Assembly (NCBI RefSeq): GCF_019880305.1
Contig: NZ_CP082301.1
Coordinates: 1 to 64,000 of the forward strand
Origin: Streptomyces decoyicus
GTDB lineage: Bacteria > Actinomycetota > Actinomycetes > Streptomycetales > Streptomycetaceae
Direction: 5' to 3'
DNA length: 64,000 nt
Shown piece by piece: positions 9,628 to 19,645 of this stretch (position 1 is the first letter of the stretch; every line of letters starts with the position of its first letter). The notes beneath the pieces are model-generated. The model worked only from the letters and a program-made list of their open reading frames with translations. It searched no databases and was not told where the DNA came from. The translations under genes were made by a program, and so were the position numbers.

Positions 9628-9978
9628 GTGGTGGTGAAGTTGAACGCACGAGCCTTTGATCACGCGAAGAAGCTGGTCAAGGAACGGCAGGTGGTACTCG
9701 ACGACCGGGACGAGTGGAGCGAACACCGCCCCTCGGCCGAGGAGGAGAACCGCTACCTGGAGCAGCACGGCTTCGCCGAATACCGGAAGTGGTACCTCGG
9801 CGAAGACGACGAACAGAACGAAGAGAACAAAGGCCGGTACAAGTTCCCCTATGGCGACTTCGAGAAGGTGCACCGCTGCGGAGTCCTCTCCGCGGAGTCA
9901 CGCGCCGGGCAGTACAAGCACACCGACATAGAGGTTGCCGTGGCTCATGTGCACGGAATGCTGGAAGAACTTTCCTGA
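9628..9978 (+). CDS. Conserved hypothetical protein
   Basis: A 116-residue soluble protein of mixed charge. Features are LNARAFDHAKKLVKERQVVLDDRD, read in two parts, then HRPSAEEENRYLEQHG, YRKWYLGEDD, GRYKFPYGDFEKVHRCGV and a C-terminal helix. The pattern is that of a conserved actinobacterial hypothetical protein; I know no function. GTG codons at 9619, 9628, 9631 and 9634 are all in frame. GGGAGG at 9612-9617 best serves 9628. The upstream 400 bp has no other gene. Confidence 0.7.
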   Translation: MVVKLNARAFDHAKKLVKERQVVLDDRDEWSEHRPSAEEENRYLEQHGFAEYRKWYLGEDDEQNEENKGRYKFPYGDFEKVHRCGVLSAESRAGQYKHTDIEVAVAHVHGMLEELS

Positions 9979-10144
9979 GCCAGACTCACGCCCCGCCTGC
10001 CGTCCCCGCACCGCCCTGTGCCAATGCACCCGCCCCGCGGTCTCACGGGCACCGGCGGCAGTTCGGGAGCAGCCAACCGCTCCCCGTCCTACCGTGCCTC
10101 TCCGAACCCGAAGCCGGGCATCGGTGTCCCCCAGTCCGATTCGC

Positions 10145-10578
10145 GCGACGCGCTCACCAGCCAGCGGGCCCGCGCCACCATCGCCTCCCACCTTCTCAAC
10201 GCCCGCGAGCCGTTAACCCTCAACGACCTGCAGCAATGGCCGGCGAGCGCTACTGCAGTGACGACTTCTTCGCCAAGTGTCCGCGCCGGCTGGCCTGCGC
10301 ACGCTGCCCGTTCTACGTCCCAAGCACTCCACCCGCGGCCAACTGCTAGCCGTCAAGGACCGCATCGACCAGATGCTCCAGCAGTTCGACCTCACCGACG
10401 ACGAACGCGAAGCCTCGAAGGAGACCGCGAAGCGTTCACCGCTCTCGCCGAACGCCTCGCGGCCCCCCCCACACCCGCCATACCGACCCCGAGAGAACTC
10501 GGAACGACGGACGGCTTCATCCCCCTGCCCCGCCTCATGAAGACGATCACACGACCGAATGGAGAAGATCCCAAGTAG
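10145..10578 (+). pseudogene. Tyrosine-recombinase (integrase) C-terminus, decayed
   Basis: Pieces of one protein lie in three frames: RATIASHLLNAREPLTLNDL (tyrosine-recombinase region just before the catalytic HxxR/Y part), RYCSDDFFAKCPRRLACARC (Cys-rich tail typical of some Streptomyces and Tn554-like integrases), TRGQLLAVKDRIDQML and TPRELGTTDGFIPL. The catalytic segment between LNDLQQW and RYCSDD is deleted. The frame ends at TAG 10576-10578. It marks a former mobile element. Confidence 0.7.
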
Positions 10579-10825
10579 GTGCTCTCACTCGCCCAGGCGA
10601 ACACTCAGCTGGCTGCCCGGCTCCCGGAACCCGAGCGCAGCCGCCACACATCGAGATGCCGCGGGGCCGGCGCCCGTGACAGCGGCACCTGGATCCGCCC
10701 CTTCTGGTGGCCGGCGTTCCAGCCGGACTCCTCGGTTCGCTCCGACACCGCGAGGTACCTCACGTGGGCGGCTGCACGGTGCGGCTGACGGCGGACGGCC
10801 CCGGCCTCGCCCTAAGCTCGGCGCC

Positions 10826-13027
10826 GTGACGTGGCTGCGGGCGCTGGGGCTGATCGTGCGCTCCGGGCTGACGATTGAGAGGACCCGGCTCGAGCCGCTG
10901 GTCGCACTGCGCGCCGCGGCCGGAGTGGCAACCGTGATCGGGCTCGCGCTGTGGCTCGTCTCCCCGGCCTATGCCACGTCCGCCGCGTTCGGAGCCTTCT
11001 CGGCCGGCACCGCCACGTTCCAGCGGAGTTGGCGCCCGCGCAAGGTGCTCGCGCTGGCCGCCGGCGCGGGCCTGGCGCTCAGCACCTTCCTTGGATATCT
11101 GGCGGGGGCGCACCCCGTGCCGTTCCTCCTGCTGCTCGCCGTGTGGTCCTTCGGCGCCGGAATGGCCTGGGCCGCGGGCTCGACCGCCGGGATCGTCGCG
11201 GCCACCACGATCGGCATCATGCTGGTGACCATCACCCTGCCGACCACCGTGGTGCAGGCGCTGGAGCACAGCGCGGTGATCGCCTTCGGCGGTGTGGTGC
11301 AAGCGACGCTGATCCTGCTGTTCCCGATCCGCCGCTGGGGAGCGCACCGGGACGCGCTCGCCTACGCCCTCGCCGCCGTGGCCGACTACGCCCGACGGCT
11401 GCGGCACGACCCGGTGGCCCCCTTCGCCCCGGAACCGATGATGACGGCCCGGGACGCCGCGGCGGTCACGCCGTGGCAGGCGCGCCGGCGGCCCGCCGCC
11501 TTGCACGGCCCCCGCGGCCTGGCCGAGCGCATCCGCCCGGTCCTCGCCTCCCTCGCCGACCCCCGGGTCGGCGCTCCGGCGGAGGGGCCGGAACGCGACC
11601 GGACGCGGGAAATCCTGAAGGCGGCCGGCGAGGTGCTGGACGCCGCTGCCCACTCGATCCGCCGCGGTACCCCGGTCCGGGTGCCCTCCGAAGCCATGGA
11701 GGTCCTCTGGAGCGGGGAGGAGGAGGTGCTGCGGGGGCCGGCGCGGCTGGCAGCGGTGCGGCTGTTCGATCTGCTTCGCGAGGTCGTGGAGACCGCGGAC
11801 AGCGGCGACACTCAGGCGGCTAAGGCCCCGGCACTGGTGCGTCCGACCATGTTCCGGATGGTGCCGGTCGTGCTGCGTGCGATGTTCCGCGAGCTGGCCT
11901 GGGACTCGACTGTTCTCCGGCACGCTGTACGTCTCGCCGGGGTGGCTTGCCTCGGCTACCTGCTCGGCAATGCGCTTCCGCTGGGCCACGGCTACTGGGT
12001 GCCGATCACCTCCGTCATGGTGCTGCGGCCCGACTTCCACCAGACCTACTCCCGTGCTGTGGCCCGGTTCGCCGGCACTCTCGTCGGCGTCGGGCTGGCC
12101 ACCGGAGTGGTGCAGTTGGCGCACCCGGGCGCATATCTGTCCGGCGGGCTGGCCGTGGTCTCGGCCGGGTTGATGTACCTGCTGATGCGCACCGGGTACG
12201 CGGTCTCGCAGTCCTTCGCCGCAGCGTATGTCGTCTTCCTGCTCGGGATGGGGGGCGAGGAGTGGCACCAGACGGTGCGGGACCGAGTGCTGCTGACCCT
12301 GCTCGGCGGTGCGCTCGCGATGCTGGCCTATGTGGTCTTCCCGGCCTGGGAGACCCCGCGGCTGCTGGACCGTCTCGCGGACTGGCTCGCCGCGAACGGG
12401 CGGTACGCGGCGGCGGTGGTCGGCAGCTACGCGGATCCCGGCGGCGGGCATCGCGCGGAAGTGCGGCAGGCACTGCTTGCCGCCCGTAAGAAGGAGGCCG
12501 CGTGGGACGAGGCTTTCGAGCGGTCCAATCAAGAGCCGGTGAAGCATCGTGGACTGACCCGCAGTGCGGCCCAGGAGGCGTATGAGGCGCTCAAGTCGAT
12601 GGGGCGGGCGGCGATGCTTCTGGAGGCCCATCTGCCGGGACGAGGGGTGCGGCCCGTCCCGGAGGCCGCACTGTTCGCGGCGGCTCTGCGGGCGGACACC
12701 GCGCGTGCGGCGCGGGACGTACGCGAGCGGCGGGCCCCGGGGTGGGAGCGGGTAGCGGCGGCGCTCGACGCCTGGGAGGGCGCGGACGGCGGTGATGATC
12801 CGGTGGTGCGGCGTGGCGCGGAACTTTTGCTGGGAGCCCTGGAGGAGCTGACGGCTGCGCTGGGCACGACACCGCTGGAACGGGATGTCGAGTCGGTCCG
12901 GGAGGCGCGGGAGGACCGACAGGAGCGACCGGCACCGGAGGAAGAGGGGGCAGATGCGGAAGAGGAGCAGGAACTCCGGCGGCGGCGCGGTGACGGCTCG
13001 GCTCCGCCACCCAAGGACGTCGGATAG
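10826..13027 (+). CDS. FUSC-family membrane protein
   Basis: A 733-residue protein with two blocks of membrane helices (about residues 25-175 and 370-520), separated and followed by soluble helical parts. This is the layout of FUSC/aromatic-acid exporter (fusaric acid resistance, YccS-like) proteins. The second block, GYLLGNALPLGHGYW with VPITSVMVLRPDF, carries the typical FUSC signature. A role in efflux of aromatic acids or membrane stress is possible; the substrate is unknown. The GTG at 10826-10828 starts the conserved part. TAAGCT at 10813-10818 and the lack of a ribosome site suggest a leaderless mRNA. The C-terminal 120 residues recur in the chimeric remnant at 2243-2640. It converges with the MEDS gene. 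Confidence 0.8.
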   Translation: MTWLRALGLIVRSGLTIERTRLEPLVALRAAAGVATVIGLALWLVSPAYATSAAFGAFSAGTATFQRSWRPRKVLALAAGAGLALSTFLGYLAGAHPVPFLLLLAVWSFGAGMAWAAGSTAGIVAATTIGIMLVTITLPTTVVQALEHSAVIAFGGVVQATLILLFPIRRWGAHRDALAYALAAVADYARRLRHDPVAPFAPEPMMTARDAAAVTPWQARRRPAALHGPRGLAERIRPVLASLADPRVGAPAEGPERDRTREILKAAGEVLDAAAHSIRRGTPVRVPSEAMEVLWSGEEEVLRGPARLAAVRLFDLLREVVETADSGDTQAAKAPALVRPTMFRMVPVVLRAMFRELAWDSTVLRHAVRLAGVACLGYLLGNALPLGHGYWVPITSVMVLRPDFHQTYSRAVARFAGTLVGVGLATGVVQLAHPGAYLSGGLAVVSAGLMYLLMRTGYAVSQSFAAAYVVFLLGMGGEEWHQTVRDRVLLTLLGGALAMLAYVVFPAWETPRLLDRLADWLAANGRYAAAVVGSYADPGGGHRAEVRQALLAARKKEAAWDEAFERSNQEPVKHRGLTRSAAQEAYEALKSMGRAAMLLEAHLPGRGVRPVPEAALFAAALRADTARAARDVRERRAPGWERVAAALDAWEGADGGDDPVVRRGAELLLGALEELTAALGTTPLERDVESVREAREDRQERPAPEEEGADAEEEQELRRRRGDGSAPPPKDVG

Positions 13028-13113
13028 GCAGCGCCGCGTTCCGTGCGGCAAGCCGGGGTTTCGTGCCGGAACCGGACGGCGGGATGTGCGCACGCCCGGA
13101 GCCGTGAGGGGTG

Positions 13114-13758
13114 TCAGGTCTCCCCGGAGGCCGGTGGCCCGGTCTCCTCATCGGGATCGAGGAAGTACGGATTTTCCATGATCATGCCGTTCAGCCAGAC
13201 CTTCGGATGGGCCTTGATCAGTGGGACGATCAGGTCACTGTGGAACAGCTCCAGGTCGTACATGCACATCCCCACCTGGGGATGCGACCGCAGCCACCGG
13301 GTCGCGTGCATCTCGTAGCGGACCAGGTCCTGGACGAAGGCGGGCTGCACCAAGGGCTGGGCCCAGCTCATATCGGCGGCAAGCCGGGCGCAGGTGTCGT
13401 TGTCGGACGGGAACATCTCGTCCGACCATGCGGAGAGCCGGGCCAGTGTGCGGTCTCCGTCGAAGGTCCCGTCCCGCAGATACTCATCCGGGCCCCTGAT
13501 CTGGAGGTTGTTGCCGCCCCGGCCCACCGCGGGGGCGTGAGAGGCCAAGACGTCGCGAAAAGTACAGCCGTCGCCCTCGGTGCCCAAGAGGAGGCAGATG
13601 TGCCCTGCACTCAGGCCCTCCGCCAAGAAGGGGGTCATGAGCTGGTCCCGCTCGGCACGCCCCCAGTACAGGGCACAGATGTGGTCGCCGGGAGTCAGTT
13701 GTACTCCGCCCAGGTGAGCGACAGCGGCCACGGGAGTGTCCGCTGTCCGCCGGTGCAT
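13114..13758 (-). CDS. MEDS-domain sensory protein
   Basis: A 214-residue soluble protein of the MEDS (methanogen/methylotroph DcmR sensory) type. VQLTPGDHICALYWGRAERD and FLAEGLSAGHICLLLGTEGD are the usual opening. Loop DMSWAQPLVQP and the late VGMCMYDLELFH and HPKVWLNGMIMENPYF match stand-alone MEDS proteins. MEDS domains are thought to bind small hydrocarbon derivatives and are often tied to sigma-factor or histidine-kinase signalling. ATG 13756-13758 follows AGGAGG with ideal spacing. It begins 14 nt after the PucR gene stop on the same strand, so the two are probably one transcript and may share a signal. Confidence 0.8.
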   Translation of the reverse strand: MHRRTADTPVAAVAHLGGVQLTPGDHICALYWGRAERDQLMTPFLAEGLSAGHICLLLGTEGDGCTFRDVLASHAPAVGRGGNNLQIRGPDEYLRDGTFDGDRTLARLSAWSDEMFPSDNDTCARLAADMSWAQPLVQPAFVQDLVRYEMHATRWLRSHPQVGMCMYDLELFHSDLIVPLIKAHPKVWLNGMIMENPYFLDPDEETGPPASGET

Positions 13759-13772
13759 CGCTCGCCTCCTGG

Positions 13773-15479
13773 TCAGGGGCAGCCGCCCAGGACTTTCCAC
13801 ACCCGGGTGGCCACGTGCAGGTTCAGCCGGCTGTCGACGTCCCCGAGGTCGCTGCCGCTGACCTCGCGGATGCGCTGGAGCCGGTATCGCAGGGTGCTGC
13901 GGTGGATGGGGAGGGCGGCTGCCGTGGCGTCGTAGTTGCCGCCGCACTCGAAGTACTGGGAGAGGGTCTGGACCAGGTCCGAGTGGTGTGCGGCGTCATA
14001 GTCCAGGAGCGGGCCGAGCCACTCACGGACGAACTGCTCGACCTCCCGGTAGCCGCCGCCCGACCCCAGGATGCGGTAGAGACCCAGTTCGTCGAAGGTC
14101 GTGGTGCCGTGGGGGGACTGAGAGCGCTGGCGGACCTCCAGGGCGCGCAGCGCTTCCTGGAACGAGCGGGGGATCTCGCTCGGGGTGTCGCAGCGGCCGC
14201 CCACACCGATCGAGCCGGTGGGCGAGCCGAGTTCACGGCCCACTGCCTCGTGCAGGGCCTTCGCCTGCGGACGGCCTTGCAGTACGAGGACGGCCATCCC
14301 GGACCGTCTGGCCAGCAGTGACCGCATCCGCAGCCCGGCTGCCGACCTGCCGACCGCTTGCACGAAGGTATCGTCGGCCGGCCGGCCCGCCCATTGCACG
14401 GCGGCGAGATAGTGCGGACCGTGCAGGTCATGGCCGACGGCGGCGGCCCTGGCGTAGGCGCTCGCGTCGTCGGTGCCGGTGATCAGGTCGTCCACAAGTT
14501 CGCGTCGTAGCCGCAGTTCCACCTCGGCGAGGTTGCGCAGATGGGCCAGTTCCAGGGCCAGCGCAGCGCTGGCGTAATCGAGGGCGAACCGTTCTTCCTC
14601 GCCGGCGCCTGCTTCGGGGTCGATCAGGGCCACGGTGCCGAGGACCTCGCCGCGGTGCTGGGCCAGCGCGATGACCTGTTCCGCCACCCGCACCGGCCGC
14701 TGCCGGCGGGCCGCATCCTGCAGAAGCTCTTCGTGCGGGGTCGCCTCGGGTTTGGGGTAGGGGTCCGGGCGGCCCGGGCCCGCCCAGGCCCACAGATTGC
14801 CGAAGCGGTCCTCGATGGCGACCGGGTATCCGGTGAGCCGGTGGAGGGCCCCGGCGATGCCCTGTACGCCGTCGTCGTTCGCGGAGGCGTTGCTGAGCAT
14901 CTCGTGGACGGAGCGCTGATGCTCCAGTTCGGAGACGGACGTGGTGAGCCGGGCGTTCGTGGCCGCCCGGTCATCGTTGACCTGCCGAAGCCGCTGCGTA
15001 CGGTCGCGTTCCGTGCGCCGGGCCAGGGCTTGCGTCAGGGCCGCCGCGGTGTGCTGAGCCAGGACCCGCAGCAGGAAGTACTCGTCATCGGTGGGCTGGG
15101 ACGGTGCGCTGATCACCAGGTGGCCGACGGCGTCCGCCTTGCTGTGCAGCGCGAGGCTCCAGCCCCATTCCCGGTCCGGCACCGTGACCGGCCCACCCTG
15201 ACCGCCCAGTCTCCGGACCTGGGCATCGAGGTGGGGGGTGGCGTGGGGCCAGTCGGCGGGGATGCGGGCCAGGCCGTTGTCGAGCGTGAGGTAGGCGGCC
15301 TCGGCGCGGCACGGACCGAGGGTGCCAACGGCGGTGACGGCCCGCGTCAGGACATCGCTCTCGTCCGGCGCGTCATTCATGATCATCGAGAGCACGATAA
15401 GGCTGTACAGGTTCGCCAGGTGCTCGCGGCCCCAGCTGTTCCGGGGGGACCGGCCCGTCGCGCCCGATGTCGTGGCCAT
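13773..15479 (-). CDS. PucR-type transcriptional regulator with GAF-like sensor
   Basis: A 568-residue regulator. Residues 35-175 and 210-330 look like two GAF-type sensory regions joined by a coiled linker. The middle is a CdaR-like domain. The C-terminus (SQYFECGGNYDATAAALPIH, then RSTLRYRLQRI) is the PucR helix-turn-helix. Such proteins activate or repress catabolic and stress genes in response to small ligands. ATG 15479 (MATTSG) is chosen; GTG 15524 would add 15 residues. Neither has a strong ribosome site. It leads the two-gene unit with the MEDS protein and is divergent from the chaperone operon at 15700, so it is a candidate regulator of that operon. Confidence 0.8.
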   Translation of the reverse strand: MATTSGATGRSPRNSWGREHLANLYSLIVLSMIMNDAPDESDVLTRAVTAVGTLGPCRAEAAYLTLDNGLARIPADWPHATPHLDAQVRRLGGQGGPVTVPDREWGWSLALHSKADAVGHLVISAPSQPTDDEYFLLRVLAQHTAAALTQALARRTERDRTQRLRQVNDDRAATNARLTTSVSELEHQRSVHEMLSNASANDDGVQGIAGALHRLTGYPVAIEDRFGNLWAWAGPGRPDPYPKPEATPHEELLQDAARRQRPVRVAEQVIALAQHRGEVLGTVALIDPEAGAGEEERFALDYASAALALELAHLRNLAEVELRLRRELVDDLITGTDDASAYARAAAVGHDLHGPHYLAAVQWAGRPADDTFVQAVGRSAAGLRMRSLLARRSGMAVLVLQGRPQAKALHEAVGRELGSPTGSIGVGGRCDTPSEIPRSFQEALRALEVRQRSQSPHGTTTFDELGLYRILGSGGGYREVEQFVREWLGPLLDYDAAHHSDLVQTLSQYFECGGNYDATAAALPIHRSTLRYRLQRIREVSGSDLGDVDSRLNLHVATRVWKVLGGCP

Positions 15480-15607
15480 GGTGGGATCACGGGCCTTTCT
15501 AAGGGACTCGCCCGGGATCCACACTACCCAATGACGCAGATCTTGTCCGATATGTCGGCTTCGATCAGCTCACCCTGGCAGACCGAGATTGCCTACGGAT
15601 TTCGGCC

Positions 15608-15637
15608 TCGCAGGCGCAGGCCCCGGGTCGCCTGCGA
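15608..15637. promoter_or_regulatory. 9-bp inverted repeat upstream of the chaperone operon
   Basis: TCGCAGGCG and CGCCTGCGA form a perfect inverted repeat with a 12-nt centre, 63 nt before the general-stress gene and between divergent operons. It could be an operator for the PucR regulator. No HAIR or CIRCE heat-shock element is visible in this intergenic DNA. Confidence 0.4.
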
Positions 15638-15699
15638 TGGCGAGACTGAAGCGGTCAGCCGTGAACCAGTAGCAGCGGCGTGCGCCGGGAGGAGGGGAC

Positions 15700-16188
15700 A
15701 TGAGCCAGCGGGACCGTCGGACCATCGCGTCCTACCCCACCTACGCGGAGGCGGAACGCGCCGTCGATTACCTGTCCGACCAGGAATTCCCGGTGGAACG
15801 AGTCGCCATCATCGGCCACGATCTGCAACTCGTCGAACAAGTTGTCGGCCGTGTCGGCTTTGGGAGGGCGGCGCTGAGCGGGGCCGCGTCCGGTGCTCTC
15901 CCCGGCGCTCTGATCGGCTGGCTTTTCGGTCTGCTCAATTGGCTCAACCCGGTGCTGTCGTCGCTGCTGCTGGCCCTTTACGGGCTGATCTTCGGTGCGC
16001 TGATCGGCGCGCTGCTCGGACTGCTTCTGTACAGCGTGCAGCGCGGGCGCCGCGACTTCGCTTCGGTCAGCACGATGCAGCCGACCCGGTACGAGGTCGT
16101 GGCGGACGCCGAGGTGGCCGATCAGGCCGCCAAGCTGCTCAACCGGCTCGGGAGCGCGGCGGCCGGCACGACCGCCACCGAGAAGTGA
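15700..16188 (+). CDS. General stress protein (17M/YflT-like) with membrane hairpin
   Basis: A 162-residue protein. The N-terminal 55 residues (TIASYPTYAEAERAVDYLSD, ERVAIIGHDL) form the YflT/general-stress-17M-type domain. A Gly/Ala/Leu-rich helical hairpin (about 65-115) may insert in the membrane. A short C-terminal domain (PTRYEVVADAEVADQAAKLL) follows. Related proteins are induced by sigma-B-type stress responses, but their action is unknown. GGGAGGAGGGG precedes ATG 15700. It is the first gene of the chaperone operon, 58 nt before dnaK. Confidence 0.75.
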   Translation: MSQRDRRTIASYPTYAEAERAVDYLSDQEFPVERVAIIGHDLQLVEQVVGRVGFGRAALSGAASGALPGALIGWLFGLLNWLNPVLSSLLLALYGLIFGALIGALLGLLLYSVQRGRRDFASVSTMQPTRYEVVADAEVADQAAKLLNRLGSAAAGTTATEK

Positions 16189-16246
16189 GACCCCGCGGCA
16201 CAGGGCGCGCGAACGCTTCCGTGGCTTTCGATGAAGGAGTATCCCC

Positions 16247-18157
16247 ATGGCTAAGGCAGTCGGCATTGACCTCGGAACCACCAACTCGGTGATCGCCGCG
16301 TGGGAGGGCGGTGAGGCGACGGTTCTCCCGAATTCCGAGGGCAGCCGCACGACCCCTTCGGTCGTCGCGTTCACCGACACGGGCGAGCGGCTCGTGGGCC
16401 AGTTGGCCCGCCGCCAGGCGATCCTCAACCCCAAGGGAACCATCTACTCGGCAAAGCGCTTCATCGGCCGCCGCTTCGACGAGATCTCGGACGAGGCGAA
16501 GGCCGTCGGCTTCGACGTGGTCGCCGACGACCATGGCAATGCGCGCTTCGAGGTACGCGGCAAGCTGTACGCGCCGGAGGAGATCAGCGCTCTGGTGCTG
16601 CGCAAACTCGCCGACGATGCCGCGAAGCAGCTGGGCGAGAAGGTGACGGAGGCCGTCATCACCGTCCCCGCCTACTTCAACGACGCCCAGCGCACCGCGA
16701 CCAAGGACGCGGGGCGCATCGCGGGCCTGGAGGTCCTGCGCATCATCAACGAGCCCACGGCGGCGGCGCTCGCCTACGGGCTGGACAAGAAGGGGCACGA
16801 GACCGTGCTCGTTTTCGACCTGGGCGGCGGCACCTTCGACGTCAGCCTGCTCGACGTCGGCGACGGGGTGGTCGAAGTCCGGTCCACCGCGGGCGACAGC
16901 CACCTGGGCGGCGACGACTTCGACCGACGGCTGGTGGACCATCTGGCGGACAACTTCCAACGGGACAACGGCATCGATCTGCGGAACGACCCGCAGGCCC
17001 TGCAACGGCTTTTCGAGGCCGCGGAGAAGGCCAAGACCGAACTCAGCTCGGTCACCCAGACGCAGGTCAGCCTGCCGTTCATCACCGCGGACGCCGCCGG
17101 CCCGAAGCATCTGACCGAGACGGTCATGCGGTCCACGTTCGAGCAGATCACCTCCGACCTGGTCGAGCGGACCATGGAACCGGTCAAGCAGGCGATGGCC
17201 GACGCCAAGATCAGCGAGAGCGATATCGACGAGGTCATCCTCGTGGGCGGCTCCACCCGTATCCCCGCCGTCCAGAACCTGGTCCGCCGGCTTACCGGCG
17301 GCAAGGACCCGAACATGAGCGTCAACCCCGACGAGGTCGTGGCCATGGGCGCCGCGATCCAGGCCGGAGTGCTCAAGGGCGACGTCAAGGACGTGCTGCT
17401 GCTCGACGTCATCCCGCTGTCGCTGGGCGTGGAGACCCGCGGCGGTGTGATGACCAAGATCATCGAGCGGAACACCACCATCCCGGTCCGGCGCACGGAG
17501 ACCTTCTCCACCGCCGAGGACAACCAGGGAGCCGTCGACATCGTCGTCCTGCAAGGAGAGCGCGAGCTCGCGAAGGACAACCGCGTCCTGGGCCGCTTCC
17601 AGCTCAAGGACATCCGCCCCGCGCCCCGTGGCGAGCCGCAGGTCGAGGTCACCTTCGATGTCGATGCCAACGGCATCCTGAACGTCACCGCGCGTGACAA
17701 GGACACCGGCGCCGAGCAGGGCATCACCATCAGCGAGGGCTCCAACCTCGACCAGAACGAGGTCGAGCGGATGGTCCAGGAGGCCGAAGCGCACCGCGGC
17801 GAGGACCAGGCGCTGCGCGCGGCGGTGGACGCCCGCAACGAGCTGGACGCCGTGGCCTACCAGGTCGAACGCCGGCTGAACGAGCTGGGCGACGCCGCGC
17901 CCGCGCACGAGAAGGCCCGCGCCGAGATGCTCGTCACCGACGCCAGGGAAGCCGTCAAGGGAGAAGCGCCGCTCGACAAGGTCAGGTCGCTGACCTCCGA
18001 ACTCCAGCAGATCCACGCCTCGCTGGCCTCCCACCAGGCAGGCGCGGGCCCGTCCGCGGAGGAGCGGGCCACGGCGGACGCCGGGGCAGGCGGTGCTTCG
18101 GGCAGCTCCGCCGGATCCGACGACGACGTGGTCGACGCCGAATTCGACAAGAGCTGA
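16247..18157 (+). CDS. dnaK: Chaperone protein DnaK
   Basis: Hsp70 of 636 residues: ATPase domain (about 1-365) with phosphate loop GIDLGTTNS at residue 5, [10 protein letters not shown] near 140, [14 protein letters not shown] near 190 and LVGGSTRIP near 330. The substrate-binding beta domain and helical lid follow, ending in the classic DDDVVDAEF tail. It binds exposed hydrophobic segments in an ATP-driven cycle with the J-protein and GrpE encoded next. GAAGGAG precedes ATG 16247. No hspR gene or HAIR operator lies nearby, unlike the usual Streptomyces dnaK operon, and its context with clpB and thioredoxin suggests an accessory second copy. All catalytic residues appear intact. Confidence 0.97.
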   Translation: MAKAVGIDLGTTNSVIAAWEGGEATVLPNSEGSRTTPSVVAFTDTGERLVGQLARRQAILNPKGTIYSAKRFIGRRFDEISDEAKAVGFDVVADDHGNARFEVRGKLYAPEEISALVLRKLADDAAKQLGEKVTEAVITVPAYFNDAQRTATKDAGRIAGLEVLRIINEPTAAALAYGLDKKGHETVLVFDLGGGTFDVSLLDVGDGVVEVRSTAGDSHLGGDDFDRRLVDHLADNFQRDNGIDLRNDPQALQRLFEAAEKAKTELSSVTQTQVSLPFITADAAGPKHLTETVMRSTFEQITSDLVERTMEPVKQAMADAKISESDIDEVILVGGSTRIPAVQNLVRRLTGGKDPNMSVNPDEVVAMGAAIQAGVLKGDVKDVLLLDVIPLSLGVETRGGVMTKIIERNTTIPVRRTETFSTAEDNQGAVDIVVLQGERELAKDNRVLGRFQLKDIRPAPRGEPQVEVTFDVDANGILNVTARDKDTGAEQGITISEGSNLDQNEVERMVQEAEAHRGEDQALRAAVDARNELDAVAYQVERRLNELGDAAPAHEKARAEMLVTDAREAVKGEAPLDKVRSLTSELQQIHASLASHQAGAGPSAEERATADAGAGGASGSSAGSDDDVVDAEFDKS

Positions 18158-18166
18158 GGTGCGGCG

Positions 18167-18682
18167 ATGTCCACCGAACAGGAGCCGACGACGCCCCAGG
18201 ACGAGCTGAGCCAGGCCCTGCCCCCGGAGCAGCCGGAGGTGGACGACCACGCCGCGGCCCTCGACGAGCTCCAGGACCGCTGGCGCCGGGCCCTCGCGGA
18301 CCTCGACAACCTCCGCAAGCGCCATGCCAAGGAACTGGACGCCGTACGGAACGAGGAACGCGCCCGCACCGCGGTGGCCTGGCTGCCGGTGGTCGACAAT
18401 CTGGACCTGGCGCTCACACATGCCGGATCCGATCCGTCCGCCGTGGTCGAAGGCGTCAAGGCCGTACGCGACCAGGCGGTCGACGTGCTCCGCCGGCTCG
18501 GGTATCCCCGCTACGAGGAGACCGGAGTGCCGTTCGACCCGGCCGTGCACGAGGTCGTCGGCACCGTCGACGACCCCGATGCCGAGCCGAACACCGTCGT
18601 GCAGGTGGTGCGTCCCGGCTACGGCGAGGGGAGCCGGCAGCTGCGCCCCGCGGCCGTCATGGTCAGCAAGCGGCAGGAGTGA
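18167..18682 (+). CDS. grpE: Nucleotide exchange factor GrpE
   Basis: A 171-residue GrpE: an acidic, Pro/Gln-rich N-terminus, a long dimerising helix (RWRRALADLDNLRKRHAKEL, about residues 37-56), then the compact beta wing (YPRYEETGVPFDPAVHE, RPGYGEGSRQLRPAAVMV). It releases ADP from DnaK and resets the folding cycle. It starts 9 nt after the dnaK stop, with GAGGTGCGGCG as ribosome site, and lies 6 nt before the J-protein gene. Confidence 0.95.
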   Translation: MSTEQEPTTPQDELSQALPPEQPEVDDHAAALDELQDRWRRALADLDNLRKRHAKELDAVRNEERARTAVAWLPVVDNLDLALTHAGSDPSAVVEGVKAVRDQAVDVLRRLGYPRYEETGVPFDPAVHEVVGTVDDPDAEPNTVVQVVRPGYGEGSRQLRPAAVMVSKRQE

Positions 18683-18688
18683 CGCCCC

Positions 18689-19645
18689 ATGGCACGGGAC
18701 TACTACGACGTGCTCGGGGTGCAGCGCAGCGCGAGCTCCGACGAAATACAGCAGGCCTTCCGCAAGCTGGCCCGCAAGCACCACCCCGACATCAACAAGG
18801 ACCCGCAGGCCGAGGAGCGCTTCAAGGAGCTCAACGAGGCGTACAGCGTGCTGTCCGACCCCAAGATGCGCAAGCGCTACGACCGCTTCGGCGAGGACTT
18901 CCGGCAGATCCCGGAGGACTGGGAAGAACGGGTGGGCGCGGGCGTGGGGGCCGGGGCGGGAGCCCGAGGCCGCGGCCGGTCCACCGGCGGCGGCCGGGTC
19001 CGGTTCACCGACTACGGCGAGGGATTCGACGGCTCCGGCATCAACTTCGAGGACCTGTTCGGCGGGATGTACGGCCGCGGCGGAGGCGGCGCACGCTGGG
19101 GCCCGGTTCCCGGGGCCGACCAGGAGGCCGAGATCCAGCTCGGTGTCGAGGAGGCCTACCACGGCGGCCATCGCAGCATCACTCTCGCCGGGCCCGGCGG
19201 ACAGCGGACCTACGACGTCAACATCCCGCGTGGCGTGGTCGACGGACAGCGCATCCGGCTGGCCGGGGAAGGCGGCAGGGGCAGCGACGACGGTCCCCCG
19301 GGAGATCTGTACCTCCGCGTACGGATCAAGCCCGATACGCGATTCCGCCTGGAGGGCCGGGACATCCACGTCGCGCTTCCCGTCACGCCCTGGGAGGCGG
19401 CGCTCGGCGCGACGGTACCGGTACCCACACCCGGCGGCACCGCCAAAGTCACCGTTCCCAAGGGCTCGTCCAGCGGCCGCCGGCTGCGGCTGCGCGGCGA
19501 GGGCATGCCCAACCCCCGTGGCGCCAACGGAGATCTCTACGCGGAGGTCCGGATCATGGTGCCGCCCGAACTCGGCGACCGGGAGCGTGAGCTCTTCGAG
19601 GAGCTGGCTGCCGTGTCCACCTTCGACCCGAGGAAGCCAGGATGA
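18689..19645 (+). CDS. DnaJ/CbpA-type co-chaperone without zinc domain
   Basis: An Hsp40 of 318 residues. The J-domain (1-70) carries the HPD triad in [12 protein letters not shown] Gly/Arg-rich linker (about 78-130) and two C-terminal beta domains ([30 protein letters not shown]) follow. The CxxCxGxG zinc repeats of full DnaJ are absent, so this is the class-B, CbpA-like type, which fits the cbpM gene next to it. It delivers clients to DnaK and stimulates ATP hydrolysis. ATG 18689 is 6 nt after grpE. The stop overlaps the next ATG as ATGA. Confidence 0.93.
   Translation: MARDYYDVLGVQRSASSDEIQQAFRKLARKHHPDINKDPQAEERFKELNEAYSVLSDPKMRKRYDRFGEDFRQIPEDWEERVGAGVGAGAGARGRGRSTGGGRVRFTDYGEGFDGSGINFEDLFGGMYGRGGGGARWGPVPGADQEAEIQLGVEEAYHGGHRSITLAGPGGQRTYDVNIPRGVVDGQRIRLAGEGGRGSDDGPPGDLYLRVRIKPDTRFRLEGRDIHVALPVTPWEAALGATVPVPTPGGTAKVTVPKGSSSGRRLRLRGEGMPNPRGANGDLYAEVRIMVPPELGDRERELFEELAAVSTFDPRKPG

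Noticed and set aside
10760..13093. 777-residue open frame antisense to the FUSC gene
   Set aside because: Arg/Gly/His-rich composition and complete overlap with a clear membrane-protein gene; shadow frame.
15525..16246. HAIR or CIRCE heat-shock operator for the dnaK operon
   Set aside because: Neither CTTGAGT-N7-ACTCAAG nor TTAGCACTC-N9-GAGTGCTAA type sequences occur here.
14541..16292. 583-residue plus-strand frame over the PucR gene
   Set aside because: Antisense to a gene with an unmistakable PucR helix-turn-helix; no domain of its own.
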